Below, in pieces: positions 1 to 10,200 of a DNA stretch of 58,701 nt. Position numbers and translations under genes: made by a program. This DNA comes from Sphingomonadales bacterium (lineage in GTDB: Bacteria > Pseudomonadota > Alphaproteobacteria > Sphingomonadales > Sphingomonadaceae). Each line of letters begins with the position of its first letter. Positions within the stretch are counted from its first letter, which is position 1. The notes under the pieces are model-generated. The model had not been told where the DNA came from. It saw only the letters and a program-made list of their open reading frames with translations, and searched no databases. The stretch covers positions 1 through 58,701 of the forward strand of contig JAGWPW010000094.1 of assembly GCA_028870315.1 (NCBI GenBank), read 5' to 3'.

Positions 1-657
1 GAAATTCCGCCGAAGGGAAAAGGAGAAGAAAAGAAAGATTCGCCAGGCGTGTCGTCGAGAGCGCTGGCATCTACACCTACCGCCTTTCATGTCACAGTTA
101 TTCCTGCCGGATCATTTCTGGTGATTCCCGAAGTCAGTTCCGAACGGCGCGAATATATCCCGTTAGGGTGGCTTGAACCCCCGGTCATTCCGAGCAACAA
201 GTTACGTATCTTGATGGAAGCGAGCTTATGGGAGTTTGGAGTTGTTACGAGCCGGGCACATATGGCTTGGACAGCTCACATCGGTGGCCGACTTAAGAGC
301 GATTTTCAATATGGGATCGGGCTGAATTACAACACCTTCCCCTGGCCCGACGCCACCCCGGCGCAGCGCGCGAAAATCGAGGCGCTGGCGCAGGCGGTGC
401 TCGATGCGCGCGCGGCATGGCCGGCCTCCAGCCTTGCCGACCTTTACGATCCCGACACCATGCCCGCCAATCTGAGGAAGGCGCATGGCGCGCTCGATGC
501 GGCGGTGGACCGGCTGTATCGGCCCGCGCCCTTCGCCGGCGACCGCGAGCGGGTGGAGCATCTGTTCGGCCTGTATGAGGGGCTGGTCGCGCCGCTGAGC
601 CGGCTGGGCGCGGCAAAAAAGGGCCGCAAGCGCGCCGGCCAGCGCCTTCCGGTTTGA
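1..657 (+). CDS. MmeI-like DNA methyltransferase/restriction enzyme, C-terminal part (start outside window)
   Basis: The reading frame is open from the first base, so the gene begins upstream; the GTG at 49 is an internal codon. The visible 218 residues match the C-terminal end of class I SAM-dependent methyltransferases of the MmeI/type IIL group. The landmarks are SSERREYIPLG, then SRAHMAWTAHIGGRLKSDFQY with the G-x-x-YNTFPWP stretch, and a C-terminal helical segment with the DPDTMP-x-x-LRKAH and LD-x-x-VD-x-LY motifs. The methylase motifs and any nuclease domain would lie upstream. These proteins modify, and usually also cut, DNA at one site determined by their target-recognition domain. 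Codon third positions are mixed up to about base 320 and almost all G/C afterwards, so the gene looks mosaic. Family assignment is firm; activity cannot be judged from this fragment. Confidence 0.8.
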   Translation, partial: EIPPKGKGEEKKDSPGVSSRALASTPTAFHVTVIPAGSFLVIPEVSSERREYIPLGWLEPPVIPSNKLRILMEASLWEFGVVTSRAHMAWTAHIGGRLKSDFQYGIGLNYNTFPWPDATPAQRAKIEALAQAVLDARAAWPASSLADLYDPDTMPANLRKAHGALDAAVDRLYRPAPFAGDRERVEHLFGLYEGLVAPLSRLGAAKKGRKRAGQRLPV

Positions 658-664
658 GGACACG

Positions 665-707
665 CCCGCTTGCCCAACCCCTGGTGGGCAGGGGTTTGCG
701 AAGCGGG
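665..707. terminator. Nested hairpin between convergent genes, probable bidirectional terminator
   Basis: Inner arms AACCCCTG (676-683) and CAGGGGTT (689-696) pair perfectly around a 5-base loop. Outer arms CCCGCTT (665-671) and AAGCGGG (701-707) also pair perfectly. It lies between the stops of the methyltransferase gene (plus) and the exopolysaccharide operon (minus). Confidence 0.55.
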
Positions 708-726
708 TTTCGCCCGCGCTTGCCGG

Positions 727-1461
727 TCAGCCGGCCGGGCAATGCGCCGCAAGCAGCGCATCGGCGGCGCGGGAATTGCCCGCCGCGCGCAACTGCTTGG
801 CCGGCCCGGCGACCAGCGCGCAGCCCAGCACCACCTTGCGCCGGCGCAGTTGCAGCAGGGTGGGCACGCGGCGCGCGAGTTCGGCATCGGGCACGGGATC
901 GATCGCACCGGTGAACCAGCCCAGCCACGGCGGCCGCGCCGCCAGCCGGTCGATGAACGCCGCCTCGGCGGCGCCATCGTCGCGGAACGGGCTCAGCACC
1001 CCCGGCACGCGCAGCACTTCGGGGCGCTGGCGCAGCAGCGCATCGAAACGCAGCGCCGCCACGCGATAATCGCCCTGTTGCAGCGCCTGCTGGCACAGAT
1101 AGGCCTGCACTTCGGGGACGCGCCAGCCGAGCGCCCCGGCAACGCGGAACGCGGCGTCGGCGCCGGCGCCGTCGCCCGTTGCCAGCCGCGCATCACCCAG
1201 CAGCGCGGTGCTTTGCGGATCGACCGGCGCGCGGGCGACCAGCCTTGCGGCGAGCACCCCGGCGCGCGCGGGATCGCGCCGCAGCGCCGCGCGTGCCGCT
1301 GTTGCCAGCGCATGTTCGGCAAAGAGGGCCGGCACCCGGCTGGCAAGCGCCGGACGCTCAAGCGCCAGCCGGTCGAGCCCGTTGCCGACCACCAGCCCCG
1401 CATAGGCCGCCGCGACAAGGAGTATCGCGGCGCGGCCCAGCCATCGGCGGGTTGCGGTCAT
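727..1461 (-). CDS. Membrane-anchored helical-repeat protein, last gene of the exopolysaccharide operon
   Basis: The protein has 244 residues with one N-terminal membrane segment (about residues 10-27, ILLVAAAYAGLVVG), then alanine-rich helical pairs resembling tetratricopeptide repeats (for example around residues 95-150). No catalytic motif is visible. Its ATG overlaps the stop of the Wzc-like kinase gene by four bases (ATGA), so the two are translationally coupled. Small TPR-like periplasmic proteins are common in polysaccharide export operons, where they scaffold the machinery; that role is inferred here only from position. It could equally be an uncharacterised accessory protein. Confidence 0.7.
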   Translation of the reverse strand: MTATRRWLGRAAILLVAAAYAGLVVGNGLDRLALERPALASRVPALFAEHALATAARAALRRDPARAGVLAARLVARAPVDPQSTALLGDARLATGDGAGADAAFRVAGALGWRVPEVQAYLCQQALQQGDYRVAALRFDALLRQRPEVLRVPGVLSPFRDDGAAEAAFIDRLAARPPWLGWFTGAIDPVPDAELARRVPTLLQLRRRKVVLGCALVAGPAKQLRAAGNSRAADALLAAHCPAG

Positions 1462-3704
1462 TCGTCTTGCGCGGGCGCGTCGTAGCGATAAAAGTCGTAG
1501 CCCGCATATTCGGAATAGCGATTGCCCGCCTTGGCCGGATCGAACTTGGTCAGCACCGCGCCCAGCAGGACGGGGCGCATCGCCTTCAGCCGGCGCAGGG
1601 CGGTCTTCAGCGCGCCGCGGCGGCCGCGTTCGGCCTCGACCACGAAAATCACCCCGTCGACAAGCGCGGCGATCATCGGCGCGTCGGCAAGCCCGAGCAC
1701 CGGCGGGCTGTCGATGATCACCACGTCATAGCTCAGCGCCGCCTCTTGCAGCACCGCTTCGAGCCGCGGGCTTGAGACAAGTTCGGTCGGGCTCGCCGGC
1801 ACCGGCCCCGACGGCACGAGCGCGAGCATCTCCATGCCCGAGGGCTGGACGACCTGCGCCAGCGGCTCGCGCTGGGTGAGCAGCGTGGACAGCCCGCGCG
1901 CATTGTCATAGCCGATGTGGCGATGCAGCATCGGCCGCCGCAGATCGGCGTCGAACAGCACCACCCGCTTGCCCATCCGCGCAAAGCCCTGCGCCAGCGC
2001 GAGGCTGGTGATCGTCTTGCCCTCGGCCGGTTGCGCGCTGGTGACCAGCATCACCTGCGGCAGGCCGTCGGTGGTGGCATACATCAGCGTGCCGCGCAGC
2101 GAGTTATAGGCCTCGGCCATCGGCGACTTGGGATCGGCCAGCGCTTCTGCGGGATCGGTGCGGCGGTTCTGCGGGACGATGCCGAGCAGCGGCAGCCCGA
2201 GCTTGCCCTCGATATCCTCGGGCACGCGGATGGCATCGTCGAACTGGTCCTTGATGAACAGCGTGGCCACCACCAGCGCCGCGCCGACCACCAGCGCCAT
2301 CGCGAGGTTCTTGACAAGATTGGGCGAGGACGGGCTGGCCGGAGGATCGGCGCTGTCGATCACCGATATATTGCTGAGGCTGATCCCCGCCGCCGCATTC
2401 AGTTCCTTGTAGCGCTGGAGCAGCCCGTCATAAACTTCCCGGTTGGTATCGACCTCGCGCTGCAACAGCCCGTATTGCACATTGCGGTCCTGCTCGGAAA
2501 GGGTGGCGCCCTTCAGCCGGCTGACCTCGCCGGTCAATTGTTCCTCGCTGTTGCGGGCGGCGGCGTAATCGGCCTTGACCGATTCGCGGATATTCCCGGC
2601 CACCGCCTGGATCTGCTGCTTGATCCCCGCCAACTCCTCCTGCTTGGCCCTGACCGCGGGATAGGCATCAAGGTGGCGCGCCTGTTCTTCCTGAAGCTGC
2701 GCTTCGATCGCCGCGCGCTGCGACAGCAGTGACGAGATCGTCGGATTGTTCACCACCTCGGGCGCGCCGAGCAGCGGACCGGACGAGATCGCCTGCCAGC
2801 GGCCCTGCGCGGCGATGCGCTTGGCGGTTGCCTCATTCGCCGCCTGGTTGAGCTCGACAAGGCTTTCGGTGGTCACCGAACTGCTGTTCTGCCCGCCCGA
2901 CTTGTCGGCGGGGAGCGCGCCTTCGGTATGGATGAGCTCGGCCTGGCGCGCGTAATCGTTGAGCGCCCGCTCCGAATCCTCAAGCTTCTGCTTGGTCTCG
3001 GCCAATTGGCCCGAAACGAAGTCGCGCGCATAGGACGAGCTGTCGTAGCGCCGCTGGAGGTTCGCCTGGATGAACTCACCCGCATAGGCATTGGTGATGT
3101 CGGCGGAAATCTCCGGGTCGGTGCTGTCGTACTGGATGGTGACGATGCGCGAATCGCGCGGCAGAGTGACGTTGAGATGGCCAAGCAGCATCCCGACGAC
3201 CGCATTGCGCAGCGCAAGCGGCGCAGTTCCGGCCGCGGGCAGATCGACCTGTTGCGCGGCGAAGAAACGCGCGCTGCCGGCCAGGCCAAGCTTCTGCGCG
3301 ACCCGGATGGCCAGCCCGCGGCTGCGCAGGATATCAACCTCGGTTTGCAGGAAGCGATCGGTATCATAGCCGAAATTGTCGGCAGCGTCGGCGGGTTCGC
3401 CGTCCTTGTCGCCCAGCACCCGGCTGCTGCTGTCGTTGATCTGGATGGTTGCGGTGGCGGTGAAGCGCGGGGTTGTCAGCAGCGTCGCCGCCACCGCCAC
3501 GCCCAGCGCCGCGGCGAGAATGGCGACGATCAGCGCAAGGTTGCTGCGCAGCAGCGCCGCCAGATAGCGCAGGTCCAGGCCCGGCCGATGGCCCGCGAAC
3601 AGGCTGTCGAGCATGCCCTCGTTCGGGTTGCGGTCACCCCGCCCGGCGAGCACCGGATCGATCTCTGCGGCTTTGCGGGCTGTGGCCATCGTCGCGCTGC
3701 TCAA
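1458..3704 (-). CDS. Polysaccharide co-polymerase with tyrosine autokinase domain (Wzc/BY-kinase family)
   Basis: This is a full-length inner-membrane protein that would control chain length and export of an exopolysaccharide. Wzz-type periplasmic domain: membrane segments at about 54-76 and 463-484 flank a long coiled-coil region (about 235-430). Cytoplasmic BY-kinase domain: Walker A around 558-566 (QPAEGKT), Walker A' at 582-588 (VLFDADL) and Walker B at 661-667 (VVIIDSP). A tyrosine cluster at the C-terminus (Y730, 733, 736, 739, 741) is the expected autophosphorylation site. The TTG at 3704 overlaps the upstream stop; an ATG at 3689 (MATARKAAEI) is an alternative start. Activity normally needs cycling by a phosphatase, and none is encoded in this window. 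Confidence 0.93.
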   Translation of the reverse strand: MSSATMATARKAAEIDPVLAGRGDRNPNEGMLDSLFAGHRPGLDLRYLAALLRSNLALIVAILAAALGVAVAATLLTTPRFTATATIQINDSSSRVLGDKDGEPADAADNFGYDTDRFLQTEVDILRSRGLAIRVAQKLGLAGSARFFAAQQVDLPAAGTAPLALRNAVVGMLLGHLNVTLPRDSRIVTIQYDSTDPEISADITNAYAGEFIQANLQRRYDSSSYARDFVSGQLAETKQKLEDSERALNDYARQAELIHTEGALPADKSGGQNSSSVTTESLVELNQAANEATAKRIAAQGRWQAISSGPLLGAPEVVNNPTISSLLSQRAAIEAQLQEEQARHLDAYPAVRAKQEELAGIKQQIQAVAGNIRESVKADYAAARNSEEQLTGEVSRLKGATLSEQDRNVQYGLLQREVDTNREVYDGLLQRYKELNAAAGISLSNISVIDSADPPASPSSPNLVKNLAMALVVGAALVVATLFIKDQFDDAIRVPEDIEGKLGLPLLGIVPQNRRTDPAEALADPKSPMAEAYNSLRGTLMYATTDGLPQVMLVTSAQPAEGKTITSLALAQGFARMGKRVVLFDADLRRPMLHRHIGYDNARGLSTLLTQREPLAQVVQPSGMEMLALVPSGPVPASPTELVSSPRLEAVLQEAALSYDVVIIDSPPVLGLADAPMIAALVDGVIFVVEAERGRRGALKTALRRLKAMRPVLLGAVLTKFDPAKAGNRYSEYAGYDFYRYDAPAQDE

Positions 3705-4393
3705 TGGATCAGATAAAAGATGTTGAACAGGGGCGTCGCCTGCAGAAAGTCGTGCCAGGCGCCCTTGCGCGCCGAATAGCCGACGACGACCTTGTCGCCC
3801 GAGACGATTTGCGGATCGGGCGCGCGGCCCATGCGAATGTCGTCGATATCGAAGCGCGCGCCCAGGTGCTGGCCGTTGACATCGCGCATCACCACCACCT
3901 CATCAACCCGCGCGGCAGTGCCCGTGCCCTTGGCCATCGCGATCGCCCCGAGCAGCGTCATGTCCGAGGAAGCCTCGTAGCGGCCGGGCTCGCGGACCTG
4001 CCCTTCGACGGTGAATACCTCCTTGTGGTGCTGCGCGATATTCACCGCCACCTGCGGGTCGCGGATGAAGCGTGCGCCAAGGCGCCGCGCAAGCTCGTCG
4101 CGCAGCACCCCGGGCGTGTGCCCCGCAGCGCCGACATCGCCGATCAGCGGCACTTCGATTCGACCGCTGTCATCGACGACATATTGATCGGACGTCAGCT
4201 CGGGCTCGCCCAGCACCCGGATCGAGAGCCGGTCACCCGGCGCGATCTCGCCCATGTCCGAGACGGCTGCGGTCACCGGAATCGCGCGATAGGCGGCAGG
4301 ACCGCCGGGCAGGCTGGTCGGCCGTTCGGTCCCGCAGCCGGCCGCGGCCAGCGCCAGCAGCAGCACCGGCCAGCGGCCGTTCCCTAGCATCAT
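3701..4393 (-). CDS. Polysaccharide export lipoprotein (Wza/KpsD family)
   Basis: The protein has 230 residues from the ATG at 4393, which overlaps the stop of the preceding gene as ATGA; a longer frame from a TTG at 4453 would intrude 64 bases into that gene and is less likely. The N-terminus (MMLGNGRWPVLLLALAAAGC) is a lipoprotein signal with the lipobox Cys at residue 20. It is followed by a poly-export/SLBB region (IAPGDRLSIRVLGEPELT; VPLIGDVGAAGHTPGVLRDELARRL in two steps). Wza-type proteins form the outer-membrane secretion channel and work with the Wzc-like kinase encoded next. Confidence 0.9.
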   Translation of the reverse strand: MMLGNGRWPVLLLALAAAGCGTERPTSLPGGPAAYRAIPVTAAVSDMGEIAPGDRLSIRVLGEPELTSDQYVVDDSGRIEVPLIGDVGAAGHTPGVLRDELARRLGARFIRDPQVAVNIAQHHKEVFTVEGQVREPGRYEASSDMTLLGAIAMAKGTGTAARVDEVVVMRDVNGQHLGARFDIDDIRMGRAPDPQIVSGDKVVVGYSARKGAWHDFLQATPLFNIFYLIH

Positions 4394-5721
4394 TGCGAAC
4401 CGTCCACCTTGCGCGCGCCCCCCCGCGGCGCGGAAAGCAGCATTCCCGCGCAACTTGACGTCATGCAGGCTAGCGCCATCGTGCGCAACGGATAATCAAC
4501 CACGGCATGGAGCGCGATCAGCGCGAGGATTGCCGCCGCGCCGCGCCGCTGCGGATCGGCGCCCGCCTCGCTCCACACCCGCCACGCCGCGAGGGCGAGC
4601 ATCGCGGCGAACGCGGCAAGGACCAGCGCCCCCGGCAGCCCCGCCTCGATCAGCAGTTCCAGATAATCGTCATGCGCGCGGTTGATGTAACCCGCGCGGA
4701 TCGAATCGAGCTGCTCGGCGCGCGGATAGACCGCAGTGAAGCTGCCCATGCCCGCGCCTGCCGGCCAATAGCTGCGCAGCGCCAGCGCGCTGTCGCGCCA
4801 GATCGCCGGGCGCAGCTCTTCTGCATTGCCGAAGCGGGCAAAGGCGCGGGCGAGTGCCGTATCGTGCCGGGCGATGGCCAGCCCGAAGGCGCCGAGCGCG
4901 CCGGCGGCAAGCGCCAGCAGCGCGAGTCGCCGCCCCGGCAGGCGAAGGCGCGGCGCCAGGATCGCCACCTCGGCGGCAAGCGCCGGCGCCAGCAGCGCCA
5001 TTCCCGCGCGCGAGGCGGTGAGCACCACGCCCAGCGCCAGCAGCCCGCTGGCAAAGGCGGTGCCGGCAACGGCAAGGCCGCCCAGGGCGCCGCGCCCGGC
5101 GGCCACGCAGCCCGCCAGCGCGACCATGCCCGCAAGCAGCAGGTCGGCTTCGGCATTGTGCCCGGCCTGGAAGCCGTCGAGGAAGCGCTCGTCGGGATAA
5201 TAGAAGCGCATCGCCCCGCTCGACAGCTGTGCCGCGCCGGCCACCAGCGAGGCCAGTGCTGCCCCCGCGATCAGCGCCAGCAAGGCCTGCCGTCCGCCGC
5301 GGTTCTGCGCGGCGGCCATCACCAGCATCGCCGCGGCCGGCGCCATCGCCAGCAGCGATCCGAGCGTCGCATCGGGGGTCAGCGACCAGGGGCGCCACGG
5401 CGCCTGCGGCCCCAGCGTCGCGAAGGCCGCACGCGCGGGTTCGCGGCCGGGAAGCGCCTGCCACAGCGCCGGCGGCAGCGGGACAAGCTGGAAAAGCGGC
5501 AGCAGGACGATCAGTGCGGCGGCAAGCCACACCCGACGGGCGATCGCCGGGCCATCGCCGGGTTGCTCCAACGCCAGCGCCATCCAGCCCGCGGCCAGCA
5601 CCGCGAAGACCAGCTCAAGCCCGATTTCGGGCGCCGCGAAGCGCGCGCCGCCGCCGCCCAGGAGCAGCGCCGCGGCCAGCAGCATCACAGGAACCACGGC
5701 CAGGACAGGAAGCTTGTTCAT
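4390..5721 (-). CDS. O-antigen ligase/Wzy-like polymerase family membrane protein
   Basis: This 443-residue, strongly hydrophobic protein has roughly ten to twelve membrane segments. A large loop near residues 290-350 contains the family signature region (WPAGAGMGSFTAVYPRAEQ followed by NRAHDDYLELLIEAG). H350 in AHDDYLE matches the conserved periplasmic loop residue of the O-antigen ligase domain. It is the first gene of the minus-strand operon and probably polymerises repeat units or transfers a finished glycan. Polymerase and ligase cannot be told apart from sequence. No glycosyltransferases or flippase are adjacent, so repeat-unit synthesis must be encoded elsewhere. Confidence 0.85.
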   Translation of the reverse strand: MNKLPVLAVVPVMLLAAALLLGGGGARFAAPEIGLELVFAVLAAGWMALALEQPGDGPAIARRVWLAAALIVLLPLFQLVPLPPALWQALPGREPARAAFATLGPQAPWRPWSLTPDATLGSLLAMAPAAAMLVMAAAQNRGGRQALLALIAGAALASLVAGAAQLSSGAMRFYYPDERFLDGFQAGHNAEADLLLAGMVALAGCVAAGRGALGGLAVAGTAFASGLLALGVVLTASRAGMALLAPALAAEVAILAPRLRLPGRRLALLALAAGALGAFGLAIARHDTALARAFARFGNAEELRPAIWRDSALALRSYWPAGAGMGSFTAVYPRAEQLDSIRAGYINRAHDDYLELLIEAGLPGALVLAAFAAMLALAAWRVWSEAGADPQRRGAAAILALIALHAVVDYPLRTMALACMTSSCAGMLLSAPRGGARKVDGSQ

Positions 5722-5855
5722 CGGCTTTTAGAGCCGGGAATGCCGATGGTTTGCAATCCCCTTGCGCGGCGCGCGGCGCGCGGACAGCAATGCGTCCCGC
5801 GCGGGCGACAGCCCCGGAATTATCGCGCAAACGACCGGCAAGCGCTTGAATCAGC

Positions 5856-5886
5856 TTAACCGTTACAAAATATGGGAATTTATAAT
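5856..5886 (+). promoter_or_regulatory. Candidate promoter for the efflux operon
   Basis: The 224-base divergent gap between the polysaccharide operon and the efflux operon is AT-rich for this genome. It contains a perfect TATAAT at 5881-5886, with a weak -35 candidate TTAACC at 5856-5861 (19-base spacing). Downstream, GGAAGGAG (5930-5937) sits 8 bases before the TTG start at 5946. The minus-strand promoter must lie in the same gap, but I could not pick it out. Confidence 0.3.
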
Positions 5887-5945
5887 TTGCCATTTCAGAG
5901 GAAGCCCGCAAAGCCCCATCCGCTCGTCAGGAAGGAGCTCTCTGT

Positions 5946-7205
5946 TTGGCGACCCAGCCCCATGATCCCGATCATCCCGCACTGCGCCAGCGGCCGCGCT
6001 GGCTCACCTATGGGCTCATCGCGATCGGTCTTGTCCTGGCCGCGCTGATCGGGCGCTGGTTCGCATCCGCGGGCGCGAAGAAGAACGCGCATACCGGCCG
6101 GCCGGTCGCCGCGGTGGCGATCGCCAGGGTGGTGCCCGCCGATGTGCCGGTCACCGTCAGCGCGATCGGCACGGTCACGCCGATCGATAGCGCGATCGTG
6201 CGCACCCAGCTTGCCGGCAATCTGCTGCGCATCCTGTTCCGCGAAGGCCAGCAGGTGCACGCCGGCCAGGTGATCGCGGTGATCGACCAGCGCCCGTTTG
6301 AAATCGCCTTGCAGCAGGCCGAAGGCAACCTCACCCGCGATGCCGCCCAGCTGGCCGATGCGCAGCTCGACCTTGCGCGCTATCGCAAGCTGCTGGGCCA
6401 ACAGTCGATCGCCAGCCAGCAGGTCGATACCCAGGCGGCGCTCGTCAAGCAGCTCGCCGGCACGGTCGCCGCCGACCGCGGCGCGGTGAACAGCGCCCGG
6501 CTCAATATCGATTATTCGGCGATCAAGGCGCCGTTCGACGGGGTGATCGGCCTGCGCCAGGTGACGCTGGGCAATTACGTGCAGCCGAGCGACACCAACG
6601 GCATCGCGGTTGTCACGAGGACCGATCCGATCGACGTCGAATTCGCCTTGCCGCAATCGCAGCTCGATGCGATCCGCCGGCGGGCCGGCTCGCCCGAGGG
6701 GCTGCCGGTCACCGCGCTCGACCAGAACAACCAGTCGGTTCTCGCGCAGGGCAGGTTCGGCACCTTCGACAACCAGATCGCCACCGCCACCGGCACGGTC
6801 AACGCCAAGGCGCGCTTCGCGAACCCCGGCACGGCGGCGAAGCAGGCGCTGTTCCCCAATCAGTTCGTCAATGTCACGATGCGGATCGACACGCTGCACC
6901 ATGTCGATACCGTGCCGGTCACCGCGGTGCGCCACGGCGCGCCCGGCGATTTTGTCTTCGTCGTCCAGCCCGACAGCACGGTGAAGCTGACCGTGGTCAC
7001 CACCGGGCCGAGCGACGGCGCGACGATCGCGGTGCTTCAGGGCTTGCAGGCGGGGCAGACGGTGGTGACCGAAGGTGCCGACGGGCTCGATGACGGATCG
7101 ATGGTCCGGCTTCCGCGCGCGCATGGCGGGCCGGCCGGAGCCTCGCGATCCGCGGCCGGCGGCGGCCAGTCCGGGCATCGGCACCGGCCCGCCGCCGCGC
7201 AATGA
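5946..7205 (+). CDS. mdtA: RND efflux periplasmic adaptor subunit (MdtA-like)
   Basis: This 419-residue membrane-fusion protein has one N-terminal membrane anchor (about 17-40). The order after that is barrel, biotinyl-lipoyl and alpha-hairpin domains: GQQVHAGQVIAVIDQRPFE in the lipoyl half-motif, a coiled region around 115-180, then GVIGLRQVTLGNYVQP. The TTG start is supported by a strong GGAAGGAG 8 bases upstream. Its stop overlaps the next ATG by four bases. It links the two inner-membrane pumps downstream to the outer-membrane channel. The C-terminus is Gly/Ala/His-rich and low in complexity. Confidence 0.93.
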   Translation: MATQPHDPDHPALRQRPRWLTYGLIAIGLVLAALIGRWFASAGAKKNAHTGRPVAAVAIARVVPADVPVTVSAIGTVTPIDSAIVRTQLAGNLLRILFREGQQVHAGQVIAVIDQRPFEIALQQAEGNLTRDAAQLADAQLDLARYRKLLGQQSIASQQVDTQAALVKQLAGTVAADRGAVNSARLNIDYSAIKAPFDGVIGLRQVTLGNYVQPSDTNGIAVVTRTDPIDVEFALPQSQLDAIRRRAGSPEGLPVTALDQNNQSVLAQGRFGTFDNQIATATGTVNAKARFANPGTAAKQALFPNQFVNVTMRIDTLHHVDTVPVTAVRHGAPGDFVFVVQPDSTVKLTVVTTGPSDGATIAVLQGLQAGQTVVTEGADGLDDGSMVRLPRAHGGPAGASRSAAGGGQSGHRHRPAAAQ

Positions 7206-10200
7206 GCGAGCCCGCGCAGGCGGGCGCGCCGCTCCACCCGGCGCCCCCCGGCGGCCCTTCACGGCCCTTCATCCTGCGCCCCGTCGCAACGACGCTGCTG
7301 GCGATCGCGCTGCTGCTCGCCGGCTTCATCGCCTATCGGGCGCTGCCGCTCTCGGCGCTGCCGCAGGTCGATTATCCGACGATCCAGGTACGCACGCTTT
7401 ATCCGGGCGCCAGCCCCGATGTCATGGCGCTGACCGTCACCGCGCCGCTGGAGCGCCAGTTCGGGCAGATGCCGGGGCTTGCGCGGATGACCTCGAATTC
7501 CTCGGGCGGCGCCTCGGTGATCACGCTGCAATTCGATCTCGACCTGTCGCTCGACATCGCCGAGCAGGAAGTGCAGGCCGCGATCAATGCCGCGCAGACG
7601 CTGCTGCCGGCCGATCTGCCGGCGCCGCCGGTCTATGCCAAGGTCAACCCCGCCGACACGCCGGTGCTGACGCTGGGCGTCTCCTCCAGAACCCGGCCGC
7701 TGGGCGAGGTCGAGGGCATCGTCGAGCGCCAGTTCTCGAACAAGATCGCGCAGGAATCGGGGGTGGGCCTCGTCAATCTTTCGGGCGGCGAACGGCCCGC
7801 GGTGCGGATCACCGCCAACCCCCCCGCGCTCGCCGCGAAGGGGCTGTCGCTCGAAACGCTGCGCAACGCGATCGGCAACGCCAATGCCAATATCGCCAAG
7901 GGCAGCTTCGACGGGCCGACCAAGAGCTGGACGATCGACGCCAACGACCAGCTCAACTCCGCCGCCGATTACCGCGGGCTGGTGATCGCCTGGATCGGCG
8001 GCGCGCCGGTGCATCTGTCCGACGTCGCGCGGGTCGAGGATTCGGTCGAGAACGTCCGCAACGGCTCTTGGGAAAACCGCGGGGCGGCGGTGATCATCGA
8101 CATCCAGCGCCAGCCGGGCGCCAATGTCATCGCCACCGTCGATCGCATCAAGGCCGATCTTCCCGGGCTCGAGGCGCAGCTTCCCGCCGACGTCCATGTC
8201 GCGCTGCTGACCGATCGCACCGCCGGCATCCGTGCCTCGGTCGCCGATGTGCAGTTCGAACTTGTCGTTGCGGTGCTGCTCGTCGTCATGGTGATCTTCC
8301 TGTTCCTGGGTTCGCTGCGCGCGACCATCGTTGCCGGGATTTCGGTGCCGCTGTCGCTGGTCGGCTCGTTTTCGGTGATGTGGGCGCTGGGTTTCTCGAT
8401 CAACAATCTGACACTGATGGCGCTCACCATCGCCTCGGGCTTCGTGGTCGATGATGCCATCGTCGTGATCGAAAACATCTCGCGCCACATCGAGGAAGGC
8501 GTGCCGCCCTTCGAGGCGGCGCTGCGCGGCGCGAGCGAGATCGGCTTCACCATCATCTCGCTGACCGTCAGCCTGATCGCGGTGCTCATCCCGCTGCTGT
8601 TCATGGGCGATGTCGTCGGGCGGCTGTTCCGTGAATTCGCGATCAGCCTTGCGGTGACCATCGTGCTTTCGGCGGTGGTCGCGCTGACCGCGGTGCCGAT
8701 GCTCGCCGCGCGCTGGCTGCTGCCGCACGAGCAGGAGCGCCGCTTCGCCGTTGCCGAGCGCGGCATGGCGCTGTTCGACCGGCTGGCGCGGCAATACGCG
8801 CGCGCGCTCGACTGGGTGATGGGCCGCGCCAGGCTGACCATGATGGTGTTCGCCGGCAGCCTCGTGCTCACCGCGCTGCTGTTCTGGCTGATCCCGAAGA
8901 ACCTGTTCCCGGTCCAGGACACCGGGCAGATATCGGGCACGGTCATCGCCGCGCAGGACATCTCCTATCCGCGCATGGCGGCGCTGCAGCAGAAGGTCGC
9001 CGCCGCGCTGCTCGACGATCCGGCGGTGGCCAGCCTCAGCTCGTCGGTCGGCGTCGATGGTGTCAATCCGACGCTCAACCAGGGCCGGCTGCTCATCAAC
9101 CTCAAACCGCTCGATGCGCGCGCGGGCCTGTCGGACGTCCTGTCCTCGCTGGCGGCGCGCGCGGGCAAGGTCGCCGGCGTCAGGCTCTACCTCCAGCCGG
9201 TGCAGGATCTGACCGTCGATACCGAAAGCGGGCTGACCCCCTATCGGTTCTCGCTCCAGGGCGCGGATCAGGACCAGGTGGACGCCTGGGGCGCGAAGCT
9301 GGCGGCGGCGCTGGCGCATAATCGCGCGCTCACCGGGGTCAATGCCAATGTGCTGGGACAGGGAGCGGCGATCACCATCGACATCAACCGCGATACGGCC
9401 GGCCGGCTCGGGCTTGCCGCGCTCGATGTCGATACCGCGCTTTACGATGCCTTCGGCCAGCGCATCATCTCGACGATGTACACCCAATCGAGCCAGAACC
9501 GGGTCATCCTCCAGGCAAGCCCGCAGATGCTCGCCGATCCCAAGGGGCTGGAGCAGCTTTATATCCCGCTGCCGGGGGGTGGCGCGGTGCCGCTCGAAAC
9601 GGTGGCCACCATCCGCGAGGGCCGCGCGCCGCTCGTCCTGTCGCGCCAGTCGCAGTTTCCCTCGGCGACGATCGGCTTCGACCTCGCGCCGGGGGTGTCG
9701 CTCGGCGACGCGGTGTCGGCGATCGAGGGGGTGGAACGACAGATCCACCTGCCCGGCGCGATCAGCAGCGATTTCAGCGGCGCGGCCGGTGCCTTCCAGG
9801 CCGCGCTCGGCAACGAGGCGATCCTCGTCATCGCCGCGATCATCGTCGTCTATATCGTGCTGGGGGTGCTCTACGAGAGCTTCATCCATCCGCTGACGAT
9901 TCTTTCGACGCTGCCTTCGGCCGGGGTCGGCGCGCTGATCGCGCTGGCGCTGACCGGCTATGGGCTGGGCGTCATCGGTGTCATCGGCATCGTGCTGCTG
10001 ATCGGCATCGTCAAGAAGAACGCGATCATGATGATCGACTTCGCGCTGGCCGCGATGCGCGAGGAAGGGATGGACGCCGACGCCGCGATCCGCCGCGCCG
10101 CGCATCTGCGCTTCCGCCCGATCATGATGACCACCTTTGCCGCGCTGTTCGCGGCGATCCCGCTGATCCTGGGCAGCGGCATGGGGCACGAGCTGCGCCA

